Assembly (NCBI RefSeq): GCF_041200175.1
Contig: NZ_CP165727.1
Location: 2,232,001-2,296,000 of the forward strand
From: Streptomyces sp. R33
GTDB lineage: Bacteria; Actinomycetota; Actinomycetes; Streptomycetales; Streptomycetaceae
Length of the DNA: 64,000 nt
Direction: 5' to 3'
How positions within the stretch are numbered: the stretch's first letter is position 1; every line of letters starts with the position of its first letter. Shown one piece after another: positions 33,181-41,908 of this stretch. A model generated the notes under the pieces. The model was not told where the DNA came from, ran no database searches, and saw only the letters and a program-made list of their open reading frames with translations. The position numbers and the translations under genes were made by a program.

Positions 33181-33738
33181 TCAGCCGATGGTGAAGCCCC
33201 AGAAGATGCCGACTTCCGTGGCGGAGACAGCGATTACACCACAATCCATTACGTGGCTGGTGAAGCCCTCATAGGCACCATCGCGACGGAACATATCGGC
33301 ATGGGGATTGCCTCGCGCCGTCGCCGCATTGGTAAAAAACAGCGTGTCCTCTCCGAATCTTTCCAGGATCGTTCTCGCGTGCGAGGTCAGCTCGGCCTCT
33401 CGCGCATCGAAATCCGGAATGTCCTCTGTTTGGAACCACTCACCCTGGAGAGTGACCAGGATTTGTTCGGCGCCCCTCCTGGACACAGGAAAGGCCGTGC
33501 TGAAGTCTCCTGGCGTGACAGCGCTGAACGGGCTGTCCGGGCCGGTGCCGTAATCGCCCCCAGGCGGTGCCGCGGCAACCTTCGACCAGCCACGCGGATC
33601 ATCCGTCCGCAGTTGCATGACGTCGAGGGCGTCCAGGCGCCAGTCATCGCGCCGCCGCGCCCCCACCGCCGCGAACATGCCCTCCCCGAAAAGGGCCCGC
33701 AGGGAACGGCTCCACGAGGTGGCGTCAATCCGAGTCAC
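33181..33738 (-). CDS. protein of unknown function
   Basis: A 185-aa soluble protein that I do not recognise. It has no signal peptide or membrane helix. Visible parts are WSRSLRALFGEGMFAAVGARR near the start, FDAREAELTSHARTILERFG in the middle and a hydrophobic beta-rich end (MDCGVIAVSATEVGIFWGFTIG). Start chosen is the GTG at 33738 with GAGGCAAGG upstream; a GTG at 33768 in frame is the alternative. It lies with the orphan immunity gene in a degraded stretch and could itself be an immunity or effector-related protein, but nothing proves this. Confidence 0.6.
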   Translation of the reverse strand: MTRIDATSWSRSLRALFGEGMFAAVGARRRDDWRLDALDVMQLRTDDPRGWSKVAAAPPGGDYGTGPDSPFSAVTPGDFSTAFPVSRRGAEQILVTLQGEWFQTEDIPDFDAREAELTSHARTILERFGEDTLFFTNAATARGNPHADMFRRDGAYEGFTSHVMDCGVIAVSATEVGIFWGFTIG

Positions 33739-33899
33739 GGGCCTTGCCTCAGTTCTCCGCGTGCGCACTACGGGTGCCGGGTCTTGTCGGTGGCATGGAA
33801 GTGAGAACGACGAACGGCGGGTGGCTCCCCGGGTTGGGTCTCAGAACGACCCATCCGTTGGTCACGTCACGCGCGGCGGTGTCGCCCCGATACCACGAC

Positions 33900-33928
33900 C
33901 CTCCCACGACGTCGTTCGTCGTGGGAGG
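33900..33928. terminator. strong hairpin after the HEAT-repeat gene
   Basis: CCTCCCACGACG at 33900-33911 pairs perfectly with CGTCGTGGGAGG at 33917-33928 around a 5-base loop. It lies 33 bases past the stop of the minus-strand HEAT gene and probably terminates it. Confidence 0.7.
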
Positions 33929-33960
33929 AGTGAGCGTGACGGCAACAGGCCAGCAGGGCG

Positions 33961-36900
33961 TTATTCCGCTTCGGCGGTCGAGATCTGTTCGAGGAGCTCT
34001 GTGTACAGGGATCGCCTGTCGGGGCGGACGTGGGCGGCGGCGTGTCTGAGGGCGGGGATCGACGACGTGCCCATGACGGTGAGTCCCTCGGCGGCGGCCT
34101 TGCGGACGGTGGGGTGGGGGTGTTCCAGCAGCCCGGTCAGGGCGGGGATCGCGGGGGTCCAACTCGCGTGGGAGAGGGTCCGGATCGCCGTGCGCACCAG
34201 GTCCGGCTGGGGGTCGGCCAGCAGGGTCGACGTGTGGTGAAGGTAGGTCTGCCGGTCCAGCACGGCCCGCGAGGTGCGGTGGGCGTGCAGGCGGACCTTC
34301 GGCTTCGGGTGGTGCAGCAGCTCGCCGAGCAGGTCCCGGAGGCCGGGGTCCTGGTCCGGGTCGGAGCCCCGGTGTTCCTCGGCCAGTCGCGTGAGTGCTC
34401 GGCGTATCCGCATCGGGTCGCCGGTGCGGGCCAGGTCCAGGAGGTGCTGCCGCGAGGGGGGTTGCGCCGGCGGCGCGGCCGGGGTGCGGTCGCGGAGGGC
34501 GGCCAGCGCGGCGGCGTCCTGCCGTACGGCGTCGGGGTGGCGCAGCGGACCCTCGACGAGGAGCAGGCCGTCCGCGAGGTCGTCGCGGCCTTCGGCACGC
34601 AGCCGGCGGCAGGTCCGCACCAGCGCGGGGGTGCGCAGCAGGGGACGCCCGCGGAGCAGGTCGAGGAACCCCCAGGCTCCGGCGTCGAGCCGGTCGCCGA
34701 GATGCTCCGCCAGTACGTCGGAGGGGGCCCGGCGCAGCGCCCGCCCGGCTGCGGAGCTGCCGGCCGGCGGGTCGTGCTCCCACCAGTCCAGCAGGAGCGG
34801 AATGAATGGCTCCAGCTCCCCCGGGTCGAGGCGGCCCGCTGCCAGGGCGACCCTGTCGTGCAGGACGCCTTCCGCGCGGAGTTCCGTCTCGCCGACGGCG
34901 TTGAGCGTGTGGGCCAGGTCGGCACCGACCGGTACGTCGATGCGCCCTTGCAGAAATGCTCGCAGCACGGGAAGCCTGGCCTCGGGCTCGGGCCACTCCG
35001 AGAGCGCCAGGGCCGCAGTGTGCCGGTGATCCGGAGCGGGCGCCTGCAGCATGGTCAGCAGGCGCTCCCGCAGTGCGGTCGAACGGGGCTGGTCGAGGTC
35101 GTCGATGTGTACCGTCCGCGGTCGCGGCGTCTGCGGGTACGTGGTCTCGGTGATGGTCCAGGGTGGTGCGTCGAGCGGCTGGATGTCCGTCATCCAGTCG
35201 ATGAGGGCGGCGCGGACCTCGGGGCCGGCGGAGGCGTGGACATCGATCAGCGTGCTCAGGCGCTCCCGGGAGTCCGGGATCCCCTCGGGCCCGGGAGGGA
35301 GTCGGCGGAATCGTTCCAGGGTGCTCGGCGTGCGCGCTGCCGCGTCCAGCCCGGCTCGCCACGCCTCGGCTTCGGCCGGCGCAGCCGGCGCAGCCGGCGC
35401 GACGAACGCCTCCCGCAGCACAGCGGTCTCGGCCTGCCAGGGGTTGGCACCCAGCCGCGCCGAGGCAAGTGCCTGCTCGAGGTCGGCGCGGACCAGCACC
35501 GCGCCGAGTCCGCGGAGCAGCGTCAGCAGGGACCGGCCCCCGGGCGCGGGGGGCAGCGCGCGTACCGCGTCGGCGGCTGCCGGCTTCAGAGCCGCCGCCA
35601 GAGTCGGCCCGACCGCTTCGAGTACCGCGACGAGGTCGTTCCGGTCTCGGGCCGAGGCCTCGGCGAGCCCGTCGAGCAGGACGCTGTGGGACCGGGCGAA
35701 GGCCGTCAGCTCCTCGGTCGTCCACGGTGCCGGGCAGAGCCGGAGGACGAGGGCCAGTACGCGACCTCGTACAGCGGGTTCGGAGCCGGCCAGGCGAAGC
35801 CAGTCCGGCAGCATGGGCCGCAGTTCCCGCAGTCGGGCGGGGTGCGGCTGCTCACGCCTCTGGGCGACGCGCAGCGCGACCGACGGGTTCCAGCCCTCCG
35901 CCGCCAGCGACCTGAGGTCCCGGTCCGCTGCGCCGTCCACCGCCGGCCCCGGCGTGGCGGGCGGGGTGATCCCGTGCTCGGCCATGGCCGCCGACAGCTC
36001 CTCGACCGTCCCGGAAGCCAGGCCGACCCGGCCGGTCGCCACGAGGGCGAGGAGGGTCGGTGCGACCCGTGACGCCTGGTCGGCCAGAGCGAGGACCGAG
36101 GCCGCCGGCAGTGTGCGGTCGAGGCCTTCCAGCAGCAGTTCGCGGGCGCGGGCGTCTTCGCTGTGTTCGGCGGCGGCGAGGACGGTCGCCGGGTACGCGT
36201 CGCCGAGGACGGCGCGCAGCGCCTCGACGAGCGAGCCGCGCAGGCCCGGGTTGTCGTGACGCCCGAGCCAGCGGAGCAGTGCCGGTACCGCCACGGGCGT
36301 GCCCGCGCGGACCAGGACCTCGGCGGCGGTCTTCTTGATGTTCATGTTCGGATGGTCGAGACATGCGGCGATCGCGGCGCAGGCCCAGCGGGCCCGCGCG
36401 TGGCCGAGTGCGAGCAGCGCCTGCCGGACGGTCTGGACGTCCTGGGCGGCGGTCAGCGCGATCAAGGTCGCCGACAAGGCTTGCGCGTCGTCCCCGGTGG
36501 CGTCGCGGGCGAGCAGTGCGAGCACGTGCTTGCGGACGTGCCGGTCGCGGTGCCGCAACAGGTGGTGCACCCGCGTACGGGTGCGCGCGTACGGGGCCCG
36601 GAGCAGGAGTTCGAGCAGGACCGCCTGCTCGCCGGCCGACAGGCCGGGCCGGTCCAGCAGATCCAGACCCATGGTCGCGACGAGTGCGTGTCCGGCCTCT
36701 CGTTCGGTCGCCGCATCGAGCAGGCAGGACGGCCTGATCCGTCCGCGCCTGTGGAGACGACGGCCCAGGCCGTGTACGGCATCCAGGATCTCCTGGGGTA
36801 CGACGGGCTCGACGGGCTCCCCGGCCGGCCGTCCGGTGTCGAGTCGCGGGGCGGCTCCGCCCGGCTCCCACGACGCCGCCAGCTCGGCCACGACGCGCAG

Positions 36901-38577
36901 GAGCAGGTCCGCGATGACCGGCAGCGTGCCGGCGCCGCCGTGCGCGGCCAGTCGGCACAGTGCCGCCACCGGCCCGTCCGGATCCAGATGGGAACTCAGG
37001 AGGGCGAGTTCCTGCTCGTCCGGACCACCGAGATCCGCCGCGATGCGGGTCGGCAGATCGGCGGGATCGAGACGGACGAGGAGGGCACGTCGCTGTGACG
37101 GGTCGTCGGTCAGATGCCACAGCACCTCGAGGGCGCGGCTGCGCACCGCGCGCAGATGCGGCGCGATCACGCCCGCGCTCTCCGCCGCGGCGAGACCGAG
37201 CCCTTCCCTCAGTGCCGTCGCCGTCCGGTGACCGCCGATGGCCTCCAGAGCATTCAGGGCCGCTGCCGGAGCGGAGGGCAGGAGAGCGATCACGGCGTCT
37301 TCGGCATCCGCGTGGCGCAAGGCGCGGATCGCGTCGAGAAAGGGCCCTGGCACGGGAGCCGAGGGAAGAACCCGTGTGATCGCGTCCCCGATCGGCAGCT
37401 CCCCCGTCCCCTGTCCGGCCAGGGCGACCAGCAGCGTGAGCCGCCGCGGCCAGCTCGGATCGTCGGCGTCCGCATCCACCAGTACGCGCAGCACCACCTG
37501 TCGGCAGGTGTACAGGATCGTCGCGACCTCGTGGGGCGGGACGGAGTGATCGGCCAGCGCCAGGCCGATGATGGACGGGACGTGCGGACCGTCCGGGAAG
37601 TGCCCCCGCCGGTGGAGCCCGCGCAGGCACGTCACCGCGGGCCCGCCGAACAGCAGGGGGTCCCGTGCGGCGATGGCCGTCAGCGCGCCGATGTCCCCGC
37701 GGTCCGCCAGGTCACCGAGCAGTTCCATCCCGCGCCGGCGAAGACCCGGCGGCAGATCCGGATCGTCGACGACCTGCCGCAGCAGGCCTGCGTGCCCGTG
37801 ACGGACGGCAGCCGCGATGGCGGCATCGGCCACCTCGGGCCGCGTGATCACCGAGTCGGCAGCGAGAAAGGGAGACAGGAGCCGCTGCGGCAGGGGATCC
37901 AACGCCGCCCACGGCTCGGCGAGTTCCCCCAGTACGTCGGCGACGACGGCCGCGCTGCCGGCACCGAGCAGGCGGATCGCACACGCGCGAACCAGTGCGG
38001 GAGCCAGCAGACCGGCATGCAGCCCCTGCCGGGCCAGCTGCAGCGCCGCGGCCTGCAACACCGGGTCACCGCTGTCGGCCAGTTCGTTCACCAGTTGCCC
38101 GGGCCGGTGCGCGCAGGTGACGGTCATTTCCCGCACGGCCTGGTACAGCAGTTCGCCCCGGGGTTCCTTCCGGATCAACGTCGGTTCGTTGATCAGCTCA
38201 GCACGCAGCCAGGCGATCTGCACCCGCGCCGGCAGCCCGGCCGAACGCCACGACGGCCGGCGGAGCCCCTGGCGATACGGGCCCAGTCGTTCATGGAGCC
38301 GCGCCAGGACGAGCGCCGCCTCCGGCGGTCCCTCCACCGATTCCGGCAGCAGCCCCGCGAGTTCGGCCGTCTCGGGCTCGTCACCCGTCCGGCACGACGT
38401 GACCCGCTCGCTCAGAAGGACCAGGCCCAGATGCCGAATGCGGGGATCGTCGTGCCGGATGAGGCGTTCGAAGACGGCCGGCGGGCAGAGCTGCGCGTCA
38501 ACATGGCCGGCCAGCCAGCCGACGTCAGCTCGGCGCACCGCATCGTGGAAGGGCTTGTCTGCCGGCGTGATCATCAT
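33961..38577 (-). CDS. giant HEAT-repeat protein
   Basis: A 1538-aa protein made almost wholly of alpha-helical repeats. HEAT-like units are clearest at about 690-830 (for example HPNMNIKKTAAEVLVRAGTPVAVPALLRWLG) and at the C-terminus (HPKPKVRLHAHRTSRAVLD, HPHPTVRKAAAEGLTVMG). No enzymatic domain, signal peptide or membrane segment is visible, so it is a cytosolic scaffold or binding protein. The family is widespread in Streptomyces but has no known role. It stands alone: a hairpin lies downstream, and the divergent glucanase gene starts 151 bases upstream. The start MMITPADKP is the first ATG and has no clear ribosome site. Confidence 0.75.
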   Translation of the reverse strand: MMITPADKPFHDAVRRADVGWLAGHVDAQLCPPAVFERLIRHDDPRIRHLGLVLLSERVTSCRTGDEPETAELAGLLPESVEGPPEAALVLARLHERLGPYRQGLRRPSWRSAGLPARVQIAWLRAELINEPTLIRKEPRGELLYQAVREMTVTCAHRPGQLVNELADSGDPVLQAAALQLARQGLHAGLLAPALVRACAIRLLGAGSAAVVADVLGELAEPWAALDPLPQRLLSPFLAADSVITRPEVADAAIAAAVRHGHAGLLRQVVDDPDLPPGLRRRGMELLGDLADRGDIGALTAIAARDPLLFGGPAVTCLRGLHRRGHFPDGPHVPSIIGLALADHSVPPHEVATILYTCRQVVLRVLVDADADDPSWPRRLTLLVALAGQGTGELPIGDAITRVLPSAPVPGPFLDAIRALRHADAEDAVIALLPSAPAAALNALEAIGGHRTATALREGLGLAAAESAGVIAPHLRAVRSRALEVLWHLTDDPSQRRALLVRLDPADLPTRIAADLGGPDEQELALLSSHLDPDGPVAALCRLAAHGGAGTLPVIADLLLRVVAELAASWEPGGAAPRLDTGRPAGEPVEPVVPQEILDAVHGLGRRLHRRGRIRPSCLLDAATEREAGHALVATMGLDLLDRPGLSAGEQAVLLELLLRAPYARTRTRVHHLLRHRDRHVRKHVLALLARDATGDDAQALSATLIALTAAQDVQTVRQALLALGHARARWACAAIAACLDHPNMNIKKTAAEVLVRAGTPVAVPALLRWLGRHDNPGLRGSLVEALRAVLGDAYPATVLAAAEHSEDARARELLLEGLDRTLPAASVLALADQASRVAPTLLALVATGRVGLASGTVEELSAAMAEHGITPPATPGPAVDGAADRDLRSLAAEGWNPSVALRVAQRREQPHPARLRELRPMLPDWLRLAGSEPAVRGRVLALVLRLCPAPWTTEELTAFARSHSVLLDGLAEASARDRNDLVAVLEAVGPTLAAALKPAAADAVRALPPAPGGRSLLTLLRGLGAVLVRADLEQALASARLGANPWQAETAVLREAFVAPAAPAAPAEAEAWRAGLDAAARTPSTLERFRRLPPGPEGIPDSRERLSTLIDVHASAGPEVRAALIDWMTDIQPLDAPPWTITETTYPQTPRPRTVHIDDLDQPRSTALRERLLTMLQAPAPDHRHTAALALSEWPEPEARLPVLRAFLQGRIDVPVGADLAHTLNAVGETELRAEGVLHDRVALAAGRLDPGELEPFIPLLLDWWEHDPPAGSSAAGRALRRAPSDVLAEHLGDRLDAGAWGFLDLLRGRPLLRTPALVRTCRRLRAEGRDDLADGLLLVEGPLRHPDAVRQDAAALAALRDRTPAAPPAQPPSRQHLLDLARTGDPMRIRRALTRLAEEHRGSDPDQDPGLRDLLGELLHHPKPKVRLHAHRTSRAVLDRQTYLHHTSTLLADPQPDLVRTAIRTLSHASWTPAIPALTGLLEHPHPTVRKAAAEGLTVMGTSSIPALRHAAAHVRPDRRSLYTELLEQISTAEAE

Positions 38578-38652
38578 CGGATGCTAATGCGGACGTCCCC
38601 CGCACCACCAGCAGGTGATCTGCGGCAGCCGGCAGAGCGGCGCTCCCGCGCT

Positions 38653-38672
38653 CTTGACCGGGACGCGTCAAG
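38653..38672. promoter_or_regulatory. inverted repeat in the HEAT/glucanase intergenic region
   Basis: CTTGAC and GTCAAG are separated by 8 bases, 57 bases before the glucanase start. Short symmetric sites at this distance are common operators of polysaccharide-degradation genes. TTGAC could also serve as a -35 element. Confidence 0.35.
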
Positions 38673-38728
38673 GGGGTTCACTCCCGCTCACGCTCAGGTC
38701 TGGACCAGCGCTCGAATCGAGGCCCCCC

Positions 38729-40012
38729 ATGTCCATACCCTTACGCAGACGCGGATCGACGCTGGCAGCGCTTGTCGGCAGCTCCTTGGCACTTGTTCTC
38801 GGCTGGGGTCCGGCCACCTCGGCCGTCACGCCCGTCATGCCCGTCACGCCCGTCACCCGGGCGGCAGCCGTCGACGCCGTCACCTTCGAGGACGACTTCG
38901 ACGGCCCGGGCGGGGCCGCCGTGGACACCGGGAAGTGGCAGATCGAGACCGGGGACAACGTCAACAACCACGAGCGGCAGTGGTACACGCCGGGCGCCGC
39001 CAACGCCGCGCTCGACGGCCGGGGCAACCTGGTGATCACCGCCCGCCGCGAGAATCCCGGCAACTACCAGTGCTGGTACGGCCGGTGCGAGTACACCTCC
39101 GCGCGCTTGAACACCGCCGGCCGGTTCACCCAGGCGTACGGGCACGTCGAGACCCGGATGAAGGTACCGCGCGGGCAGGGCATGTGGCCCGCCTTCTGGA
39201 TGCTCGGCCATGACATCGGCCAGGTCGGCTGGCCGAACAGCGGTGAGATCGACGTCATGGAGAACGTCGGGTACGAGCCGTCGACCGTGCACGGCACCGT
39301 CCACGGGCCCGGGTACTCGGGCGGCGGGGGCATCGGGGCTGCGTACACGCTGTCCGGCGGTCGTGCCTTCGCCGACGACTTCCGCACCTTCGCCGTGGAC
39401 TGGGCGCCGGGCTCGATCACCTGGTCCGTGGACGGGCAGGTCTACCAGCGCCGGACCCCCGCCGACCTCGGCGGCCGGCGGTGGGTCTTCGACAAGCCGT
39501 TCTTCCTCATCCTCAACCTCGCGGTGGGCGGCGACTGGCCGGGGAACCCGGACGGTTCGACGCAGTTCCCCAACCAGCTCGTGGTCGATTACGTGCGCGT
39601 CACCACCTCCGATGGCGGCGGCGGGCGTACCGGAACCTTCGTCGGGCTGGCCGGCAAGTGCCTGGACGTGGCCGGCTCGCAGACCGCCAACGGCACCCAG
39701 GTCCAGCTCTACACCTGCAACGGCACGGGCGCCCAGCGGTGGACGCTGCCGGGCGACGGCACCGTCCGGGCGCTCGGCAAGTGCCTGGACGTCAACGCGG
39801 CCTCCACGGAACCCGGCGCCAAGGTCCAGCTGTGGGACTGCAACGGCTCCGGCGCCCAGCGCTTCGACCACAACGCCACCACCCGGGACCTGGTGAACGT
39901 CCAGGCCGACAAGTGCGTGGACGTCCGCGAGCAGAACCCGGCCGATGCGACCCCGGTCCAGAGCTGGTGGTGCAGCGGCAATCCCAACCAGAAGTGGACT
40001 TTCACCGGCTGA
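38729..40012 (+). CDS. secreted GH16 endo-1,3-beta-glucanase with CBM13
   Basis: The 427-aa precursor has a signal peptide (MSIPLRRRGSTLAALVGSS...LGWGPATSA). A glycoside hydrolase 16 domain covers about 50-295, with the catalytic signature GEIDVMEN (nucleophile Glu173, Asp175, acid/base Glu178) and RMKVPRGQGMWPAFWML. After a Gly-rich linker, a ricin-type CBM13 (about 303-427) carries repeated QxW-like elements (QRW, QRF, QKW). This matches laminarinases that cut 1,3-beta-glucans of fungal and plant walls. Start ATG at 38729. The stop is 6 bases from the convergent helicase gene. Confidence 0.93.
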   Translation: MSIPLRRRGSTLAALVGSSLALVLGWGPATSAVTPVMPVTPVTRAAAVDAVTFEDDFDGPGGAAVDTGKWQIETGDNVNNHERQWYTPGAANAALDGRGNLVITARRENPGNYQCWYGRCEYTSARLNTAGRFTQAYGHVETRMKVPRGQGMWPAFWMLGHDIGQVGWPNSGEIDVMENVGYEPSTVHGTVHGPGYSGGGGIGAAYTLSGGRAFADDFRTFAVDWAPGSITWSVDGQVYQRRTPADLGGRRWVFDKPFFLILNLAVGGDWPGNPDGSTQFPNQLVVDYVRVTTSDGGGGRTGTFVGLAGKCLDVAGSQTANGTQVQLYTCNGTGAQRWTLPGDGTVRALGKCLDVNAASTEPGAKVQLWDCNGSGAQRFDHNATTRDLVNVQADKCVDVREQNPADATPVQSWWCSGNPNQKWTFTG

Positions 40013-40018
40013 GCACGG

Positions 40019-41908
40019 TCACCAGGGGCGGAGCAGCTCGCGGAGGGCGTCGGTGTCTCCCAGCAGGGCGTCCGTGTCGCCGTCCGTGAGGGACGGGTCC
40101 GCCATCGGGCGCAGGGCGGGGTCCCGGAGGGCGGCTGCCAGGGCGGCGACCTTGTGGTTGAGGACCTCGTTGACCCGCCCGTCGACCGTGTCGGCGGCCA
40201 GCAGCACCGTACAGGTGGGGCGGGCGGCGGCGGGCAGGCCGAGGCGGTGCGTGCGGTCGAGGGCCTGGAGCCAGGTGCCGGCGGCGTACCCCCGGTCCAG
40301 GTGCACCTGGTCGCTGGCCGCCAGGTGCAGGGAGACCCCCTCGCCCAGGGTCTGTGGGGTCGCGACCAGGGCCCAGCAGTCGTCGTCGTGGCGGAAGCGG
40401 TCGAGCTCGGCCTTGCGGTCGTCGAGCGGGGTGGCGCCCGTGACGACGGCCGGACGGTGCCGGGCCAGCGCCGTGACCAGCGCCTCGATGTTGCCGAGGA
40501 AACCCGACCAGACGACGGTCTTGCGGCCCTGGGCGCGGTGCTCGGCCACGAGTTGAGCGGCGCGGACCACCTTGGCCGGGCGGATGTGCCGGGTCGGTTC
40601 GGCCACCAGGGAGGCCAGGTCCGGATGGCCGGGCCCGTCCAGCGGCAGCGACCACGGCTGCCCCGGGGCGAAGACCGCGGCCGGGTTGGCCGCGGCCGCG
40701 ATCAGGTGCAGCAGGGCGCGGCCCGCCTGGGCCGCCACCGCTCCCGAGGCGGATCCCTCGGCCCCGGCGGCTTCCTGCGCCCACTGCCGTACGCGGCTCG
40801 TCATGGCGTCGTACAGGGCGCGGTGGGAGGCGTCGAGGGCGATGCGTTCCACCCTCAGGTGCAGGGGCGGGAGTTCGAGGTCGTCCTTGGTGGCCCGTAC
40901 GTAGGCCCGGTCCCGGAGGTGGGCGAGGTCGCCGTGGACGAGCCGGGGTCCCTGCCCCGGCCACACCAGGTCGAACACGGCCTCCAGGTCGCGGGGCCGG
41001 TTGGGCATCGGGGTACCGGTCAGGACCATGACGGCGTCGGCGCGGCGGGCGAGTTCCGCCGCCTCCGCGCCGCGCCGGGAGGCGGCGCCGGCCTTGGCGC
41101 GGTGGGCCTCGTCGAACACGGTGAGGACCTTGCGCCCGCGGGACCAGCCGGCGAGTGCGGCGCGCACCGCCGGGTCGCCGAGGCGCTCGTAGTTGAGTAC
41201 GACGACGGTGTCGGTGCGCGCCATGACCCGGGGCCGTACGGCGACGGCGGGCGCCCGGTCGGGGGCGAAGCAGGCGCGGGCCTCCTCCACCCATGCCTCG
41301 AACGCGGAGGGCGGTGCGACGACGAGCAGGGCGTGCGCGGCCCCCCGGGCCCGCAGGGCGGTGAACACGGCGTACGCCACGGTGGTCTTCCCCGAGCCCG
41401 GCACGGAGAAGTTGGCGCCGCCGCCGGCCCGCAGCAGCCGGGCCGCGGCGGTGCGCTGGAAGGGGAGCAGCCCCCGGACGAAGCCCAGGGCCGGGAGGTC
41501 GATGTCGGCGGGCCACGCGGACTGTTCGGCCGCATCGGCGGCGAGCAGCGCGGCCAGCCCGTCCGCGGCGGCGGCTCCGCCCGCGCGCAGCCGTTCGGCG
41601 GCCGGGGTCCAGGTCCACCGGGCGGCGGCCGCGGGATGGCGGGCGAGCAGCCGGGGCAGGGCCCTGGCCCGGTCACGGCGGACGACGACCGAGGCGGCGG
41701 TGACGGCCGTGGCGGGCGTGCCGTGCAGGGTCGGGCCGAGGAGGGCGGCCACGTCCTGCCACCAGTGGTCGCTGACGTGCGCGGGCCGCCGCACCACGGG
41801 CCGCCCGGCCTCGTCGACGGCGACCGTGCCGCTGACCCGGCGGTCCTCGTCCCCGGCCACCGTGCCGGTGGCGCGGCCGACCCCGGCTTCGGCCTCGGTG
41901 GCGGTCAC
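40019..41908 (-). CDS. SNF2-like helicase/ATPase
   Basis: The 629-aa protein has both RecA-like halves of a Swi2/Snf2 ATPase: LLPFQRTAAARLL (Q-like), Walker A VPGSGKTT (GSGKT 171-175), DEAH (267-270), VLTGTPMPN (motif III), VVWSGFLGNIEALV (motif IV) and LQALDRTHRLG (motif VI). About 140 N-terminal residues are unassigned. It should act on double-stranded DNA or a DNA-protein complex. Start is a GTG at 41908 that overlaps the stop of the 784-aa gene as GTGA, so the two proteins form a coupled unit. Confidence 0.88.
   Translation of the reverse strand: MTATEAEAGVGRATGTVAGDEDRRVSGTVAVDEAGRPVVRRPAHVSDHWWQDVAALLGPTLHGTPATAVTAASVVVRRDRARALPRLLARHPAAAARWTWTPAAERLRAGGAAAADGLAALLAADAAEQSAWPADIDLPALGFVRGLLPFQRTAAARLLRAGGGANFSVPGSGKTTVAYAVFTALRARGAAHALLVVAPPSAFEAWVEEARACFAPDRAPAVAVRPRVMARTDTVVVLNYERLGDPAVRAALAGWSRGRKVLTVFDEAHRAKAGAASRRGAEAAELARRADAVMVLTGTPMPNRPRDLEAVFDLVWPGQGPRLVHGDLAHLRDRAYVRATKDDLELPPLHLRVERIALDASHRALYDAMTSRVRQWAQEAAGAEGSASGAVAAQAGRALLHLIAAAANPAAVFAPGQPWSLPLDGPGHPDLASLVAEPTRHIRPAKVVRAAQLVAEHRAQGRKTVVWSGFLGNIEALVTALARHRPAVVTGATPLDDRKAELDRFRHDDDCWALVATPQTLGEGVSLHLAASDQVHLDRGYAAGTWLQALDRTHRLGLPAAARPTCTVLLAADTVDGRVNEVLNHKVAALAAALRDPALRPMADPSLTDGDTDALLGDTDALRELLRPW

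Noticed and set aside
33749..35725. 658-codon minus-strand frame
   Set aside because: It is a shadow of the HEAT-repeat gene with a Pro/Arg-rich translation and no domain.
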